Below are positions 54,360-64,000 of a stretch of 64,000 nt of DNA, in pieces. How positions within the stretch are numbered: the stretch's first letter is position 1; each line of letters begins with the position of its first letter. The position numbers and the translations under genes are program-made. The stretch covers positions 446,001-510,000 of the forward strand of contig JAJTWR010000302.1 in the NCBI GenBank assembly GCA_021613335.1, given 5' to 3'. Below the pieces are notes generated by a model. The model saw only the letters and a list, made by a program, of their open reading frames with translations, ran no database searches and was not told where the DNA came from. Source of the stretch: Whitmania pigra (lineage: Eukaryota; Annelida; Clitellata; Hirudinida; Haemopidae).

Positions 54360-56285
54360 ATGAAGAAGTCTTACGCTAAGAACGCGATGAAGCTAGAGAA
54401 CAGCCATGTGAAACAAAATTCAGCTCAAGAAGATTTACTTCGCGCAGCTTCCGCAGCTGCCTCAGGTTCAGAAAAATCGCTCCCAACCGAGTCGACTTCA
54501 CATACGGGAATTGCAGCCGCAAACGTCGACTCATCCGGTCAACGTTCGAAGTCAGCAAAAGTCAAGCGATCTCAGTCGTGCTCATGTATACTGCAATCAT
54601 TTACGGACCAATTGTACGAGGATCCTGCGAGCTCGGGTGACTGTTCGGGACGTGAAGAAGGCGAACAACTAAAGGACAGTTTCACAGACTTCGTCAGGTT
54701 ACACCGCGAGATGCACAAGGGTGCCTTCAAGCGTTCGCCTGCTCTCGGCTCATTTCAAAACACCTCGACGGCCTTCAATTCTCCAAGAAACATGACTGAA
54801 AGTGACGAGCTGTTTGTTCCCGCTTATTCTGTTGGCTACACTAGCGAAGCCCAGAAGCAAGACAAGTGCAATGAACCCGATAAACACAATTCCAGTAGCC
54901 AGCAGGTGTCGCAAACCAAGGTGGCAGAGGATCCCAGTGGCCTGCCAGATGCCAAGTTCAGGAGGATATCGCCTCTTGATCAAGACAGAAACTGGCAGTG
55001 TACAAAGTCGTCCATAAAAGAGAGGTTGGCATTCATGTTCAACAACGAACTCATGGCAGACGTTCATTTTCTCATGGTATTGGGGAAAGAAATCGACCAG
55101 AACATCGTTATACCTGCTCACAGATTCGTCCTGTCAATCAGCAGTTCCGTCTTCGACGCCATGTTCAACGGCCGGCTCTCCGATCCCACGGCAGAAGACG
55201 TCACCATAGAGATCACCGACATCGAACCGGCAGCTTTCCTCAACTTGCTGAGGTTCTTCTACACCGACCAAGTTACTCTTTGTCCCGAAACGGTAATGGC
55301 GACCCTCTACGCAGCCAAAAAGTACGCGGCGACCCTGCTGGAGATCGCATGCGTAGACTACTTAAAGAAAAACTTGAACGGAGACAACGCCTGCATGCTC
55401 CTGGCTCAAGCGAGGCTCTTCGACCAGCCACAATTGGCAGCCCTCTGCTTGGAAGTCATAGACAGGTCGACCGTCGAAGCAGTGTCTGCCGAAAGTTTCT
55501 CGGAGATCGACTACGAGACTCTGTGCTTGATCCTCCAGAGGGACTCTCTCGAGATAAAGGAGTCCAATCTGTATTCCTCCGTCCTTCGCTGGGCCCAGGC
55601 TGAATGCTCGAGGCAGAACATATCTGCCACTCCAGAGAACCAGAGAAAGGTCTTAAACAGAGCTCTTGACCTGATCAGGTTTCCCCTCATGTCTGTAGAA
55701 GAATTTGCAAACGGTCCTGCCCAGTCGAACCTCCTGAGTGACAGAGAGCTGGTGCAGATGTTTCTGTACTTCACGGCCAAACCGACGCCTTCCGTCTCCT
55801 TCCACGACACTCCGAGAAGCTGTCCCGTGATCAAAGAAGAGAGCGTCTGTCGGTTCGGCAGGGTGGAAAAGCGCTGGGGTTACAGCGGGCACACGGACAG
55901 GATTCGATTCACGGTGAACAGGAAAGTCTTCCTGGTCGGCTTCGGACTGTACGGCTCAATCAACGGCACGGCCAAATACTTTGCTAACATTCAGCTACTC
56001 AACTCGGAGCTGAGGCTCGTGCTCGGAGAGAACGACGCCATCTATTCGACGGATGGCACGTCGTCGACTTTCAAGGTGGCGTTCAAAGAGCCCGTCGAGA
56101 TTCTTCCCAACGTCAGCTACACTGCCTGCGCCACCATCCAAGGCCCAGATTCCTTCTATGGTTCGAGAGGCATGAGGAAAGTCGTCAACGGGAAAACCAT
56201 GTTTCAGTTCTTCTACAATGCCGGTAACAACAACGGAACCTCGGTGGAAGACGGGCAGATACCGGTCCTGTATTTCTGCACCTGA
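54360..56285 (+). CDS. BTB-BACK-PHR protein of BTBD1/2 type, 641 aa
   Basis: Likely substrate adaptor for a CUL3 ubiquitin ligase. A single uninterrupted coding exon. Residues 1-215 are polar, Ser-rich and probably disordered. BTB domain at about 220-330 (ADVHFLMV, IPAHRFVLSISSSVFDAMF, FLNLLRFFYTD). BACK domain at about 335-450 (ACMLLAQARLF, SNLYSSVLRWAQAEC). PHR domain at about 498-640 (RWGYSGHTDRIRFTVNRKV, VGFGLYGSI, GTSVEDGQIPVLYF). The PHR motif NNNGTSVEDGQIP and NVSYTACATIQGPDS favour BTBD1/BTBD2 over BTBD3/6. Those proteins are usually near 500 aa, so the N-terminal extension is longer than typical. The start codon is the first in-frame ATG. Confidence 0.93.
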   Translation: MKKSYAKNAMKLENSHVKQNSAQEDLLRAASAAASGSEKSLPTESTSHTGIAAANVDSSGQRSKSAKVKRSQSCSCILQSFTDQLYEDPASSGDCSGREEGEQLKDSFTDFVRLHREMHKGAFKRSPALGSFQNTSTAFNSPRNMTESDELFVPAYSVGYTSEAQKQDKCNEPDKHNSSSQQVSQTKVAEDPSGLPDAKFRRISPLDQDRNWQCTKSSIKERLAFMFNNELMADVHFLMVLGKEIDQNIVIPAHRFVLSISSSVFDAMFNGRLSDPTAEDVTIEITDIEPAAFLNLLRFFYTDQVTLCPETVMATLYAAKKYAATLLEIACVDYLKKNLNGDNACMLLAQARLFDQPQLAALCLEVIDRSTVEAVSAESFSEIDYETLCLILQRDSLEIKESNLYSSVLRWAQAECSRQNISATPENQRKVLNRALDLIRFPLMSVEEFANGPAQSNLLSDRELVQMFLYFTAKPTPSVSFHDTPRSCPVIKEESVCRFGRVEKRWGYSGHTDRIRFTVNRKVFLVGFGLYGSINGTAKYFANIQLLNSELRLVLGENDAIYSTDGTSSTFKVAFKEPVEILPNVSYTACATIQGPDSFYGSRGMRKVVNGKTMFQFFYNAGNNNGTSVEDGQIPVLYFCT

Positions 56286-58982
56286 AGCAAATTTGCCATC
56301 CTTTAGGAGGGTCCGTTCGGGACGATTCAAACTTTTGTCGATCTGTTGAAATTCTGATTTATTAGAAAGAGCACGGGTTTGATGACTATCTGTTCTTATA
56401 TTTTCTTACGACTATAGTGCCGGCACGACTAACTAGTGTGTTACCCATGCTCGATTCCTGTCACACTTCATCGTCTCTCCACTGCATATCTCATCTTATT
56501 TTGTTCGTCGATAAACTAGTCTGACGTGTATAGAAGTCATGAACGATTCAATCTCTATTTCCGAATGAATGCTTTTATGAAACAACTATGATTTTGAATT
56601 TAAATATTTGTTAGAATTAATGTTCTTAACACGGTGATCTGCGCAATCTTCTACGTCCGAGCTGCATTGTTCCTGATTATTGCACCTTTGATAAGGATGT
56701 TGCAGCAGTTCGCATTGTTATATCGTTTAATAAACGGCTTTGTGCAGCTGTGTTCTCACGGTAACATCTGGCGAGAAAAACCAACAAGCTATGGGCATTT
56801 GCAATCTTTGAGATGCATTTTATTTACAAAATGGCAAGAATTGTCGACCACAGACACGAAACACTCGCACGACACCCAACTCAACGATTCTAAACCAGAG
56901 CAGCATATAGACAGCATTTGCAGGAACTTTGGTGCAAATAAATAAACATAGCTGGTGACTACCATTGAACGAACTTCAAGAGGAATGTCCTTATTGATAT
57001 GTCGTTTAACACGTCATATCACAGTTAAGTGACCTCTAAACACAGATATGCAGCTTCCAGATGAAATGTAGATGAATTCACATATGTGAAGCAGATGTTC
57101 CCTGATGGATGGATTGCACGGCGAAAAATGCAACGAGATGTAACGATTTCATTAGAACGGCGTGCACAAATTAACATGTAAACAAATGTCAACTTATAAA
57201 TTCGGAGGTTCCGAGCTTAGATGATTTCTTGATGGATGATGTTTCAAAAGTAAATTATCAGATTGGATGATCGAAAGGTCACTTAAAATGTCTTTTTAGC
57301 ATTTAAAGTGCTTAAATTGTCACCCCCAAAGCACTTTCTAGATTACGACCGGATCACAATATATATAAGACAAAATTTCACTCAAAGATGCAAAAACGAA
57401 TGCTTCAAAATAATACAAATAGATTAAGAAAATAATTTCCAATTTCAGGAAATCCGCCATCTTTGGAAGCAGACGCCGACAGCCGATCGCAAGAGAAAAT
57501 TGTGTTGTAAAAAGTGTTGGACTCGATTAAAGCATTAACCGAAAAACTATTGATATTGAAAAATAATTTATTTTGCCGAACAATTAAACCTGTCGATGAC
57601 AGAAATTTGATATACGATATAAACGATTACTCGAATCGTGTAGATATTCAGGTATGAAACACAAGTTGGATCACAGGACACCAACTCCCAGAAATCGAGA
57701 AGCTCTTAAAAATTCACAATTATTTTGAAATTATTAGTTTTAGGCTGGTATTAGTTAGTGATGCCAATTTGCTTTGGTTGTCAGTGGTCGGTTCGATTGG
57801 GCAAACAGTTTGTTACCGCCTAATACTAAATTAAAAAACTAAACCACGTTAGTTAAGCTTAGATTCGATTTTGATGAGAAAGCCGACAGAAACATTTGAA
57901 AGCGACATCATGTACATGCTGTAAGCCCGAGATCCTAGAAAGCTTTAATACTTACGTCGGTCAATTTACGCCCACAATCTTAATAACACAAAGAGCCAGA
58001 GAATTGACAAAATATGAATTTTAACCTCACAAACAAAGCACACTGTGATAAGGCTGTTGAATGTCTACTTAGCTGAAAAAGCGAGGCCTCTAGAGAAAGA
58101 TAATTTTTGAAAAGACCTAGAGCCTAAAAATAATTTGAACGAGTTTCTAGATGGAAGGCAAAAAGACGATCAGAGATTTCAAGTGCAAATTAAGGTTAAG
58201 CTTGAATTTTTGATCAGATAACCTGAATGATTTTAATTTGCAAACCAGTATATTATTAGCTTACATTAGTAATAATCAAATAAAAATCAACAACTATACT
58301 AGATGATGAGGAAGAGGATTTTTGTATCGTGGATGGAGATCCAAAGAACGTAATCACAGAGTGTTGGAAAACAGCTGAAAAACACGAACAAACCTCCGGT
58401 GAAGATTACCCCTGGTTTAAAAAACAACCTCTTCAAACAAGATTTTGAAGGTGGCCAATTAAATTCTCATCATTAACGATAACGACCACTGCACTTGCAA
58501 CAACACGAGACAGACAACAATAGCAAAACAACAACAACACCACAGGTTTGAAATCATCACCAAAATAACACCAAAAACCACTGGATTGGAGAGGAAAGCT
58601 TTACGAACAACAGATGAAATACTAATTAATAACTTTTCATAAACAAATTCCAAAATATTTGCCCGAGTGGAAACATTATGCTAGCAATACTTTCTCTAAA
58701 ATGAGGCAAACGATGCTCCAATTTGAGGAGAAAAACAAGAACACGACCTAATGCCCTCTAAAAGCCTCATGTCGTCTGCTACCTTTAATCTTTCATTATT
58801 AATTAATGGCGATTTAATGTTGCCTTGACACTAGAGAACGGACTCAAACGGCTTGCAAAACAAAACCTTTCCGCAACAATAACTCCAGAAAGCTTCGGCC
58901 ATTCCTGAATGCGCCGTTTTCCAGTCTTCGGGAACTTTTCCGTGTTGCCAGACTGCATGATCCTTCCTCCGTCGTCGGTCGT
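56286..58982. other. Intergenic, 2.7 kb, no gene seen
   Basis: Contains the BTB gene 3' untranslated region (AATAAAC near 56940 is a possible polyadenylation signal) and the 3' flank of the nuclear receptor gene. No repeat family or coding exon is recognised. Confidence 0.5.
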
Positions 58983-61450
58983 CTACTCCGGGATGTCGAA
59001 GTACTCCGTCAAGAGAGGCGGTAGGTTACCCCTTTTGAGGGTGAGGTTGTACAGGGTTTGACTGTGCTCGTGCCCCAGCGTCCTTAGGTGGACAAACTTC
59101 ATGAGCAGTTTGGCAAGATAGTTATGGCTCTTGGAGCGCCTCCTGCCAACGTAGGCGATCAGGACGTCCATGTAAACCTCCTGGAGTTTGTCCACCACGG
59201 ACGGATTCGTCAGGCCGGATCGAACTGGAAAAATAGGATAGTTTGGTTTAAAAATTGAGCACCGATCGATCTTTCATTTTGGTTTTAAAATTTCTGGAGA
59301 TTTTGATGGCATTTATAGGTTTACAAGCATTTATAAAGCATTAAAGGAAGTAACTGAACGAAATGCGGTCGGAATTCCATCTCAAACTCGGTTCCATTAT
59401 CAGTGGAATAACCTCACGTCTCATTCGTCTCATTCGTTATTTATTCCACTCTGGAATTGTGCCAGAATTACTTTCAGAAGAAAAAAAAACAATCAATCAT
59501 CATCATGATCTCCAATTCAGACATTCATTCAAAACCCAGAAGTAATCCATCCATGCCTTGTTAGCTTTCTGAATTCTAGTTCAATTTGCAGCCCTTCAGA
59601 AAGAATGTCTGTCACTGGGTCAAAACTTATTGAATATGCCCATCTAAAAATTGTAATTGTAAAAATTGGTTGGTTAACAATCGTCAATCAATCAATTATT
59701 ACAATTTTTCGACCCAGTAACAGCCTTTGTTTCTGAAGGGCTGCAAATTCATTCAGGAGAAGAAACATTGTTTTTTTTTTGGACGGCATTTGATAAATTC
59801 CAGAGATTTATTGGAATTCCTATTTGCGAATGACCGAGACGCAGACGAGTCGATAATGGTGTAGCCAGAATGATTTAATGAATGAATGTGAATGAATTAA
59901 TAAATGAATGCACAATAAAATGTCCTACGTCACGACATGCAGAACAAAACATTATCCGATAAAAGAATAGACAAATTAAATTTAAACAAGATTTTCTGCT
60001 AATTAAACTGATTTAACCTAAAAAAGCTAAAAAACAACAACAAAAACAGGACGACGATTAATCAACATGACAAAGCAAAAACCAGCTAAAAACCGGAGCA
60101 TTCAAAGCAATCAATCAATCAATCAATCAATCGTCAATCAATCAAACAACCGTCTATCAATCAATCGTCAATCAAAAAACGTTTATCAATCAATCAAACA
60201 ACTGCATATCAATCAATCACTCACCCGAGAAAATGCACATGGCCGTCATCAGTGCATACTCTGCGTTGTCGACGTAGAGGCCGCTCATCGACCGGGAGAA
60301 GTTGAAGAGGGACTCGACGCTCTCCTGGAGGCCGCCGAAAGCCATGCTGGACGGGGAGAAGGGAATTCCGTTGCCGAAGACGATGGTGTTCGTCTCCGAG
60401 TTGTACCTCCGGGCCGTTCTCAGCATCATCACCTCGGACGACGAAGACTGCGGAGTTTGGAGTGGTGATGATGACGATGATTGTGGTTATGATGATGATG
60501 ACGAAGATGGTGATTGTGGTGACGATGGTAGTTATGATAAGATTAATATTTATTAGGAAGTAAACGAAAGCTGATATAAAAGCGAACATCAACTGCTTTG
60601 GAAGAGTATCGAACAACATCACCAGCGATAATATTACGTCCGTAGTAACTGTAATAACAACATAACAATAATGAAAAAATACTACAGCAACAGAAGTAGT
60701 AATAATAATAAGTAATAGTAATAATAATAACAAAAGTAATAACAACAACAGGCTTGCGAGTTCCTGTGAACGGCGGTGAAAGCAATGTTCGTTACGTATC
60801 GTGTTCGCAACCCAGCTCGATCCTAACAAAAAAATAGACAAAGTTATTATGCAAATCTAAAGTTGTTATGAAAAGTCATGCTAAGTGATGCAATGTCACG
60901 CAAAAGCAGATTAGCCGAGACACGTGAGAACCCCGAAATGGGAAATACTCCAGGGACGTTTCGAGCGGTAGCTCTCCGCAGTAGTAAATCCTCCGCAACT
61001 CCCAGAAATTCCCAAAAGATTCTCGAAACTTCAGGACTGAACGACATTCTACAAGTTGTTCAAACCCAAAACAAGTCAGCCTTCATTGCAGGGGGCTTAT
61101 CCCTCAGGCATGGGCACTATATGAATGGTGGATCGATTAAAAAAAAGCCATCACAACCTACTTGGATACAAAAGGCACTCAAAAAAAAAAAAAAAAACCC
61201 CAGATAAATACAAATAAAAAAAAAAATTAAATTAAACGCTCAACGACGTCCGCCCGAATAAAAACTCCACGGTCCCCGACCTCACCTTGAGCAGCACGAT
61301 CTGATCTTCTTTCGCCAGGTTGCCGAATCCCGGCAGGTTCTTGGCGAATTCGACTATGAGGCGCGTCACGAGGATGGTCATTTCCACCATGTGCATGAAG
61401 ATGGCGTCGGAGAGGTCTTCCTGACTGGGGGCATTGTACAGCTTGTCCTC
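58983..61450 (-). CDS. EcR: EcR-like nuclear receptor, last three ligand-binding exons
   Basis: Ligand-activated transcription factor of the NR1H group. Coding exons on the minus strand are 61286-61450, 60225-60447 and 58983-59224, phases 0 and 1, with good splice signals; the DNA-binding domain lies to the right of the window. The first exon has EMTILVTRLIVEFAKNLPGF and LAKEDQIVLLK (helices 3-5 signature), the next SSSSEVMMLRTARRY, TNTIVFGNGIPF and VDNAEYALMTAMCIFS, the last VDKLQEVYMDVLIAYV, LLMKFVHLRTLG and the C-terminus PPLLTEYFDIPE. The EVMM.R.ARRY and VDNAEYALLTAI-type motifs are characteristic of ecdysone receptors. LLTEYF fits the AF-2 helix 12 consensus. Several positions differ from arthropod EcR, so ligand preference cannot be assumed. 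Confidence 0.85.
60105..60220. repeat. CAAT-rich repeat beside EcR splice donor
   Basis: (AATC)n-type repeat, TCAATCAATCAATC with interruptions, in the EcR intron, ending within a few bases of the donor at 60224. Confidence 0.85.
60748..60822 (+). mobile_element. tRNA-derived SINE, copy 4, partial
   Basis: Shares GGCTTGCGAGTT at its start and TACGTATCGTGTTCGCAACCC (B-box-like) with the SINE copies at 16109 and 43206; the A-box half is too diverged to be certain. It lies in an EcR intron. Confidence 0.4.
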
Positions 61451-62142
61451 CTGATCGGGTCGATAAGTGTTATCGATCAATCAATTTGATAGGCAACTGA
61501 TTGATTGACAGGTGATTGAACGATAGCGTTGACTTAATGTGACTTGAAGTCACAAAAATGATAATAAAAATTTGTCGATGGCAAAAAATATGACGGCAGG
61601 CATGAACAAAAATGATTGCAGTGGAGATTGAAAATATAATAATTATAATAATAATAATAAAAACATTAATCTTTATTAATAACTTTGATTATTATCTTGC
61701 AAATTAATTTCAGTAAAATTTTTGAATTTAAGAAAAAAAAAATAAAGCTTTGACAAAGCCTCTGCTAAATTGAATTCCTTTTCGGCAGGCGAATACAATC
61801 ATCACCATCATCATCATCATCGTTAAAAATCATCACCATCATCATTGTAACTATCAACATCATCACTATCGCCATGGCCATCATCATTACCACCACCATC
61901 AGCAACATCCTCAGAACAATCACCATTGGTTGGGAAAAATGGACGTGTTCCGAAAATGGAAAATGTTTATGAATGAAACTTTCCCGGTCAGGAAATTAAT
62001 TCCATTTCCTTTTTTTTTTACAACTAAATTTAATTAGATGACACTCAATTTTAAAACAGTTTAAAATATTTTCAAATATTTTATGAAAATGAAAGAAAAC
62101 AACTCGAAACTCACTTTTATCTTCCTATCTATATCTATCGAT
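61451..62142. other. EcR intron, partly simple repeat
   Basis: Contains an ATC/CATCAT-rich patch at 61798-61912 and otherwise AT-rich sequence. No further EcR exon is seen between here and the window end. Confidence 0.5.
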
Positions 62143-62505
62143 CGATCGATCGATCCATCCATCCATCCATCCATCCATCCATCCATCCATCCATCCATCC
62201 ATCCATCCATCCATCGTGATAATGATAGTGATAATGATACTGATGATGATAATGATAGTGATAATGATAGTGATAATGATGATGATAATGATGATGATAA
62301 TGATAGTGATAATGATGATGATAGTGATAATGATAGTGATAATGATGATAGTGATAATGATAGTGATAATGATGATGATGATAATGATGATGATAATGAT
62401 AAAGAGGATGATGATGATAGTGATAATGATGATGATAATGATGATAGTGATAATGATAGTGATCCATCCATCCATCCATCCATCCATCCATCCATCCATC
62501 CATCA
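62143..62505. repeat. GATAATGATAGT array bounded by CATC arrays
   Basis: A (CATC)n block (62150-62216), then about 245 bp of GATAAT, GATAGT and GATGAT units, then a second (CATC)n block (62462-62504) in the same orientation. Confidence 0.95.
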
Positions 62506-62586
62506 CATTCCTCTGTATCAGACTTTTAAATTTTAATCCAGCAACTCCCAGAGTACAAACAATGCGACACAAGTTACGAAGCAAAG

Positions 62587-62631
<45 letters not shown>

Positions 62632-62653
62632 GTTATTATTATTATTATTATTT
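62587..62653. repeat. ATT microsatellite
   Basis: (ATT)n of about 22 units with one G interruption. Confidence 0.95.
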
Positions 62654-63307
62654 AATTATTCAACAGTCATTATTTTTTTTTGTTAACAGTGTTCAAGCAA
62701 AAAAAACAGAAAAAATAGACAAGACAAAGGTGAACCAAAAGGAAGTTTTGCATCTCATGGCAACAGACAACATGACAATTCAAAGGACTGTGGAAATGAA
62801 ATGAAGGCGGCTTTTTGAAATTACGAAAGTGGAACAAAAATGGAGCGGCTAATTGAATTAAGCTACACAATGATAAATGTTTTATTAATTATGTTTGTAA
62901 ATGCACATATATAAAGTTATGAAATAATACTGTATAATTATTATAAATTAAATCATGATATGCACATAAACTAATTAAATAATGTTACATAATTATAAAC
63001 AAAATACTACATGCAAATATAAATAAATTAAGATTAATAAAGTATTGAAAGACATAGAGGTAGCCTAAAATGCTCAATAAAGATTAATGACCTAATTGCA
63101 AGAGAGGAATGTCACCCTGGATCGCAACATTGATCTTGACGGAGATTAAAAGACATTGTCTGGATGGCCTTCAGTCCCGTGCTATGGGTGCATTAAGTGC
63201 AGACGTACAGAGATACCTGTACCAACTTAAAGAGATACCTGTATCGACATGCCTTCAATAGTGTGACAGGAACATGGATGTCAAATTCACACGCTAGCAT
63301 TGATATG
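62654..63307. other. AT-rich, no gene seen
   Basis: No exon, element or RNA gene recognised. Confidence 0.5.
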
Positions 63308-63612
63308 CTGGATCATATTAAAATTAATATTATCATATTAAAATTAATATTACCATATTAAAATTAATATTATCATATTAAAATTAATATTATCATATTA
63401 AAATTAATATTATCATATTAAAATTAATATTATCATATTAAAATTAATATTATCATATTAAAATTAATATTACCATATTAAAATTAATATTACCATATTA
63501 AAATTAATATTATCATATTAAAATTAATATTATCATATTAAAATTAATATTATCATATTAAAATTAATATTATCATATTAAAATTAATATTATCATATTG
63601 AAATTAATATTT
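63308..63612. repeat. 20-bp satellite array, about 15 copies
   Basis: Tandem unit CATATTAAAATTAATATTAT, with T/C change at the last base in several copies. The core ATATTAAAATTAATAT is nearly palindromic. Copies are almost identical, suggesting recent amplification. Confidence 0.96.
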
Positions 63613-63722
63613 TAGTCCACATTCCTGTTTAAGTTTAAGTGACGTTTACATTCATATTTATATTTGCATTCAATTTGAACAATCAGGCAAGATAGAGCTA
63701 AATTTTTCGTTTTTCGGATTTA

Positions 63723-63916
63723 TATTAACATCATTACAATTAATATCATTATTATATTAACATCATTATAATATTAACATCATTATAATATTAACATCAT
63801 TATAATATTAATATCATTATAATATTAACATCATTATAATATTAACATCATTATAATATTAACATCATTATAATATTAACATCATTATAATATTAACATC
63901 ATTATAATATTAACAT
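63723..63916. repeat. 17-bp satellite array, about 11 copies
   Basis: Tandem unit ATTAACATCATTATAAT, nearly identical between copies. It lies about 110 bp from the 20-bp array but has a different unit. Confidence 0.95.
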
Positions 63917-64000
63917 GAAAAAAAAACAACACAACAACAAGGAATGCACAAGAACTGCTCCAGGGAAGCAAAGAGACACGAACTTATATCTTAAATAGAA

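Noticed and set aside
62083..62584. Overlapping open frames of Ser-Ile-His-Pro, Asn-Asp or His-Tyr repeats
   Set aside because: Produced by the CATC and GATAAT arrays; no flanking coding sequence.
63308..63612. CRISPR-like array of 20-bp repeats
   Set aside because: There are no spacers; units are directly contiguous, and the genome is eukaryotic.

Overview
This 64 kb window is AT-rich, intron-rich DNA from an invertebrate animal. Troponin C, an ecdysone-receptor-type nuclear receptor ligand-binding domain, CDC5L and a Rab11-FIP-like gene are all present, with short introns and very many simple repeats and decayed transposons. A protostome, probably a lophotrochozoan such as an annelid, fits best. 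The species cannot be fixed from the sequence.

Region 1 (about 0.7-33 kb) is a fast-evolving array of secreted C-type lectins. I reconstruct nine lectin genes (L1-L9), eight with intact splice signals and one with a damaged donor. All have three exons (signal peptide / first half of the CTLD / second half), both introns in phase 1, and exon 2 of about 186 nt. At least six broken lectin pieces lie among them, some inverted. From 3 to 24 kb the array is built from repeated units: a lectin gene, a stub or fusion of an L1-type first exon, a TATAAATA core promoter about 40 bp before the ATG, and about 170 bp further upstream the 5' end of one hAT DNA transposon. The same hAT copy has therefore been duplicated along with the lectins. 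Also present are a decayed Gypsy-type retrotransposon (5.5-8.15 kb), a second hAT family (14.7, 18.2-19.0 and 25.4-25.9 kb), CR1-like LINE fragments, tRNA-derived SINEs and kilobase-scale microsatellites.

Region 2 (33-44.5 kb) holds two full-length, near-identical CDC5L genes (spliceosomal Myb-domain protein) in head-to-head orientation, plus the remnant of a third. Between them lies a nine-exon, 278-codon gene on the minus strand for a conserved-looking protein that I cannot name.

Region 3 (44.8-64 kb) holds single-copy housekeeping and developmental genes: troponin C (-), a C2 / IPT-TIG / FBD protein resembling class I Rab11-FIPs (+), a BTB-BACK-PHR protein of the BTBD1/2 type (+, single coding exon), and the last three ligand-binding-domain exons of an EcR-like nuclear receptor (-) that continues beyond the right edge. 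The far right is simple repeats and two short-unit satellites (20 bp and 17 bp).

Exon models were made by hand from splice signals, reading-frame phase and similarity between copies; none was checked against transcripts. Domain names rest on remembered family motifs, not on searches.
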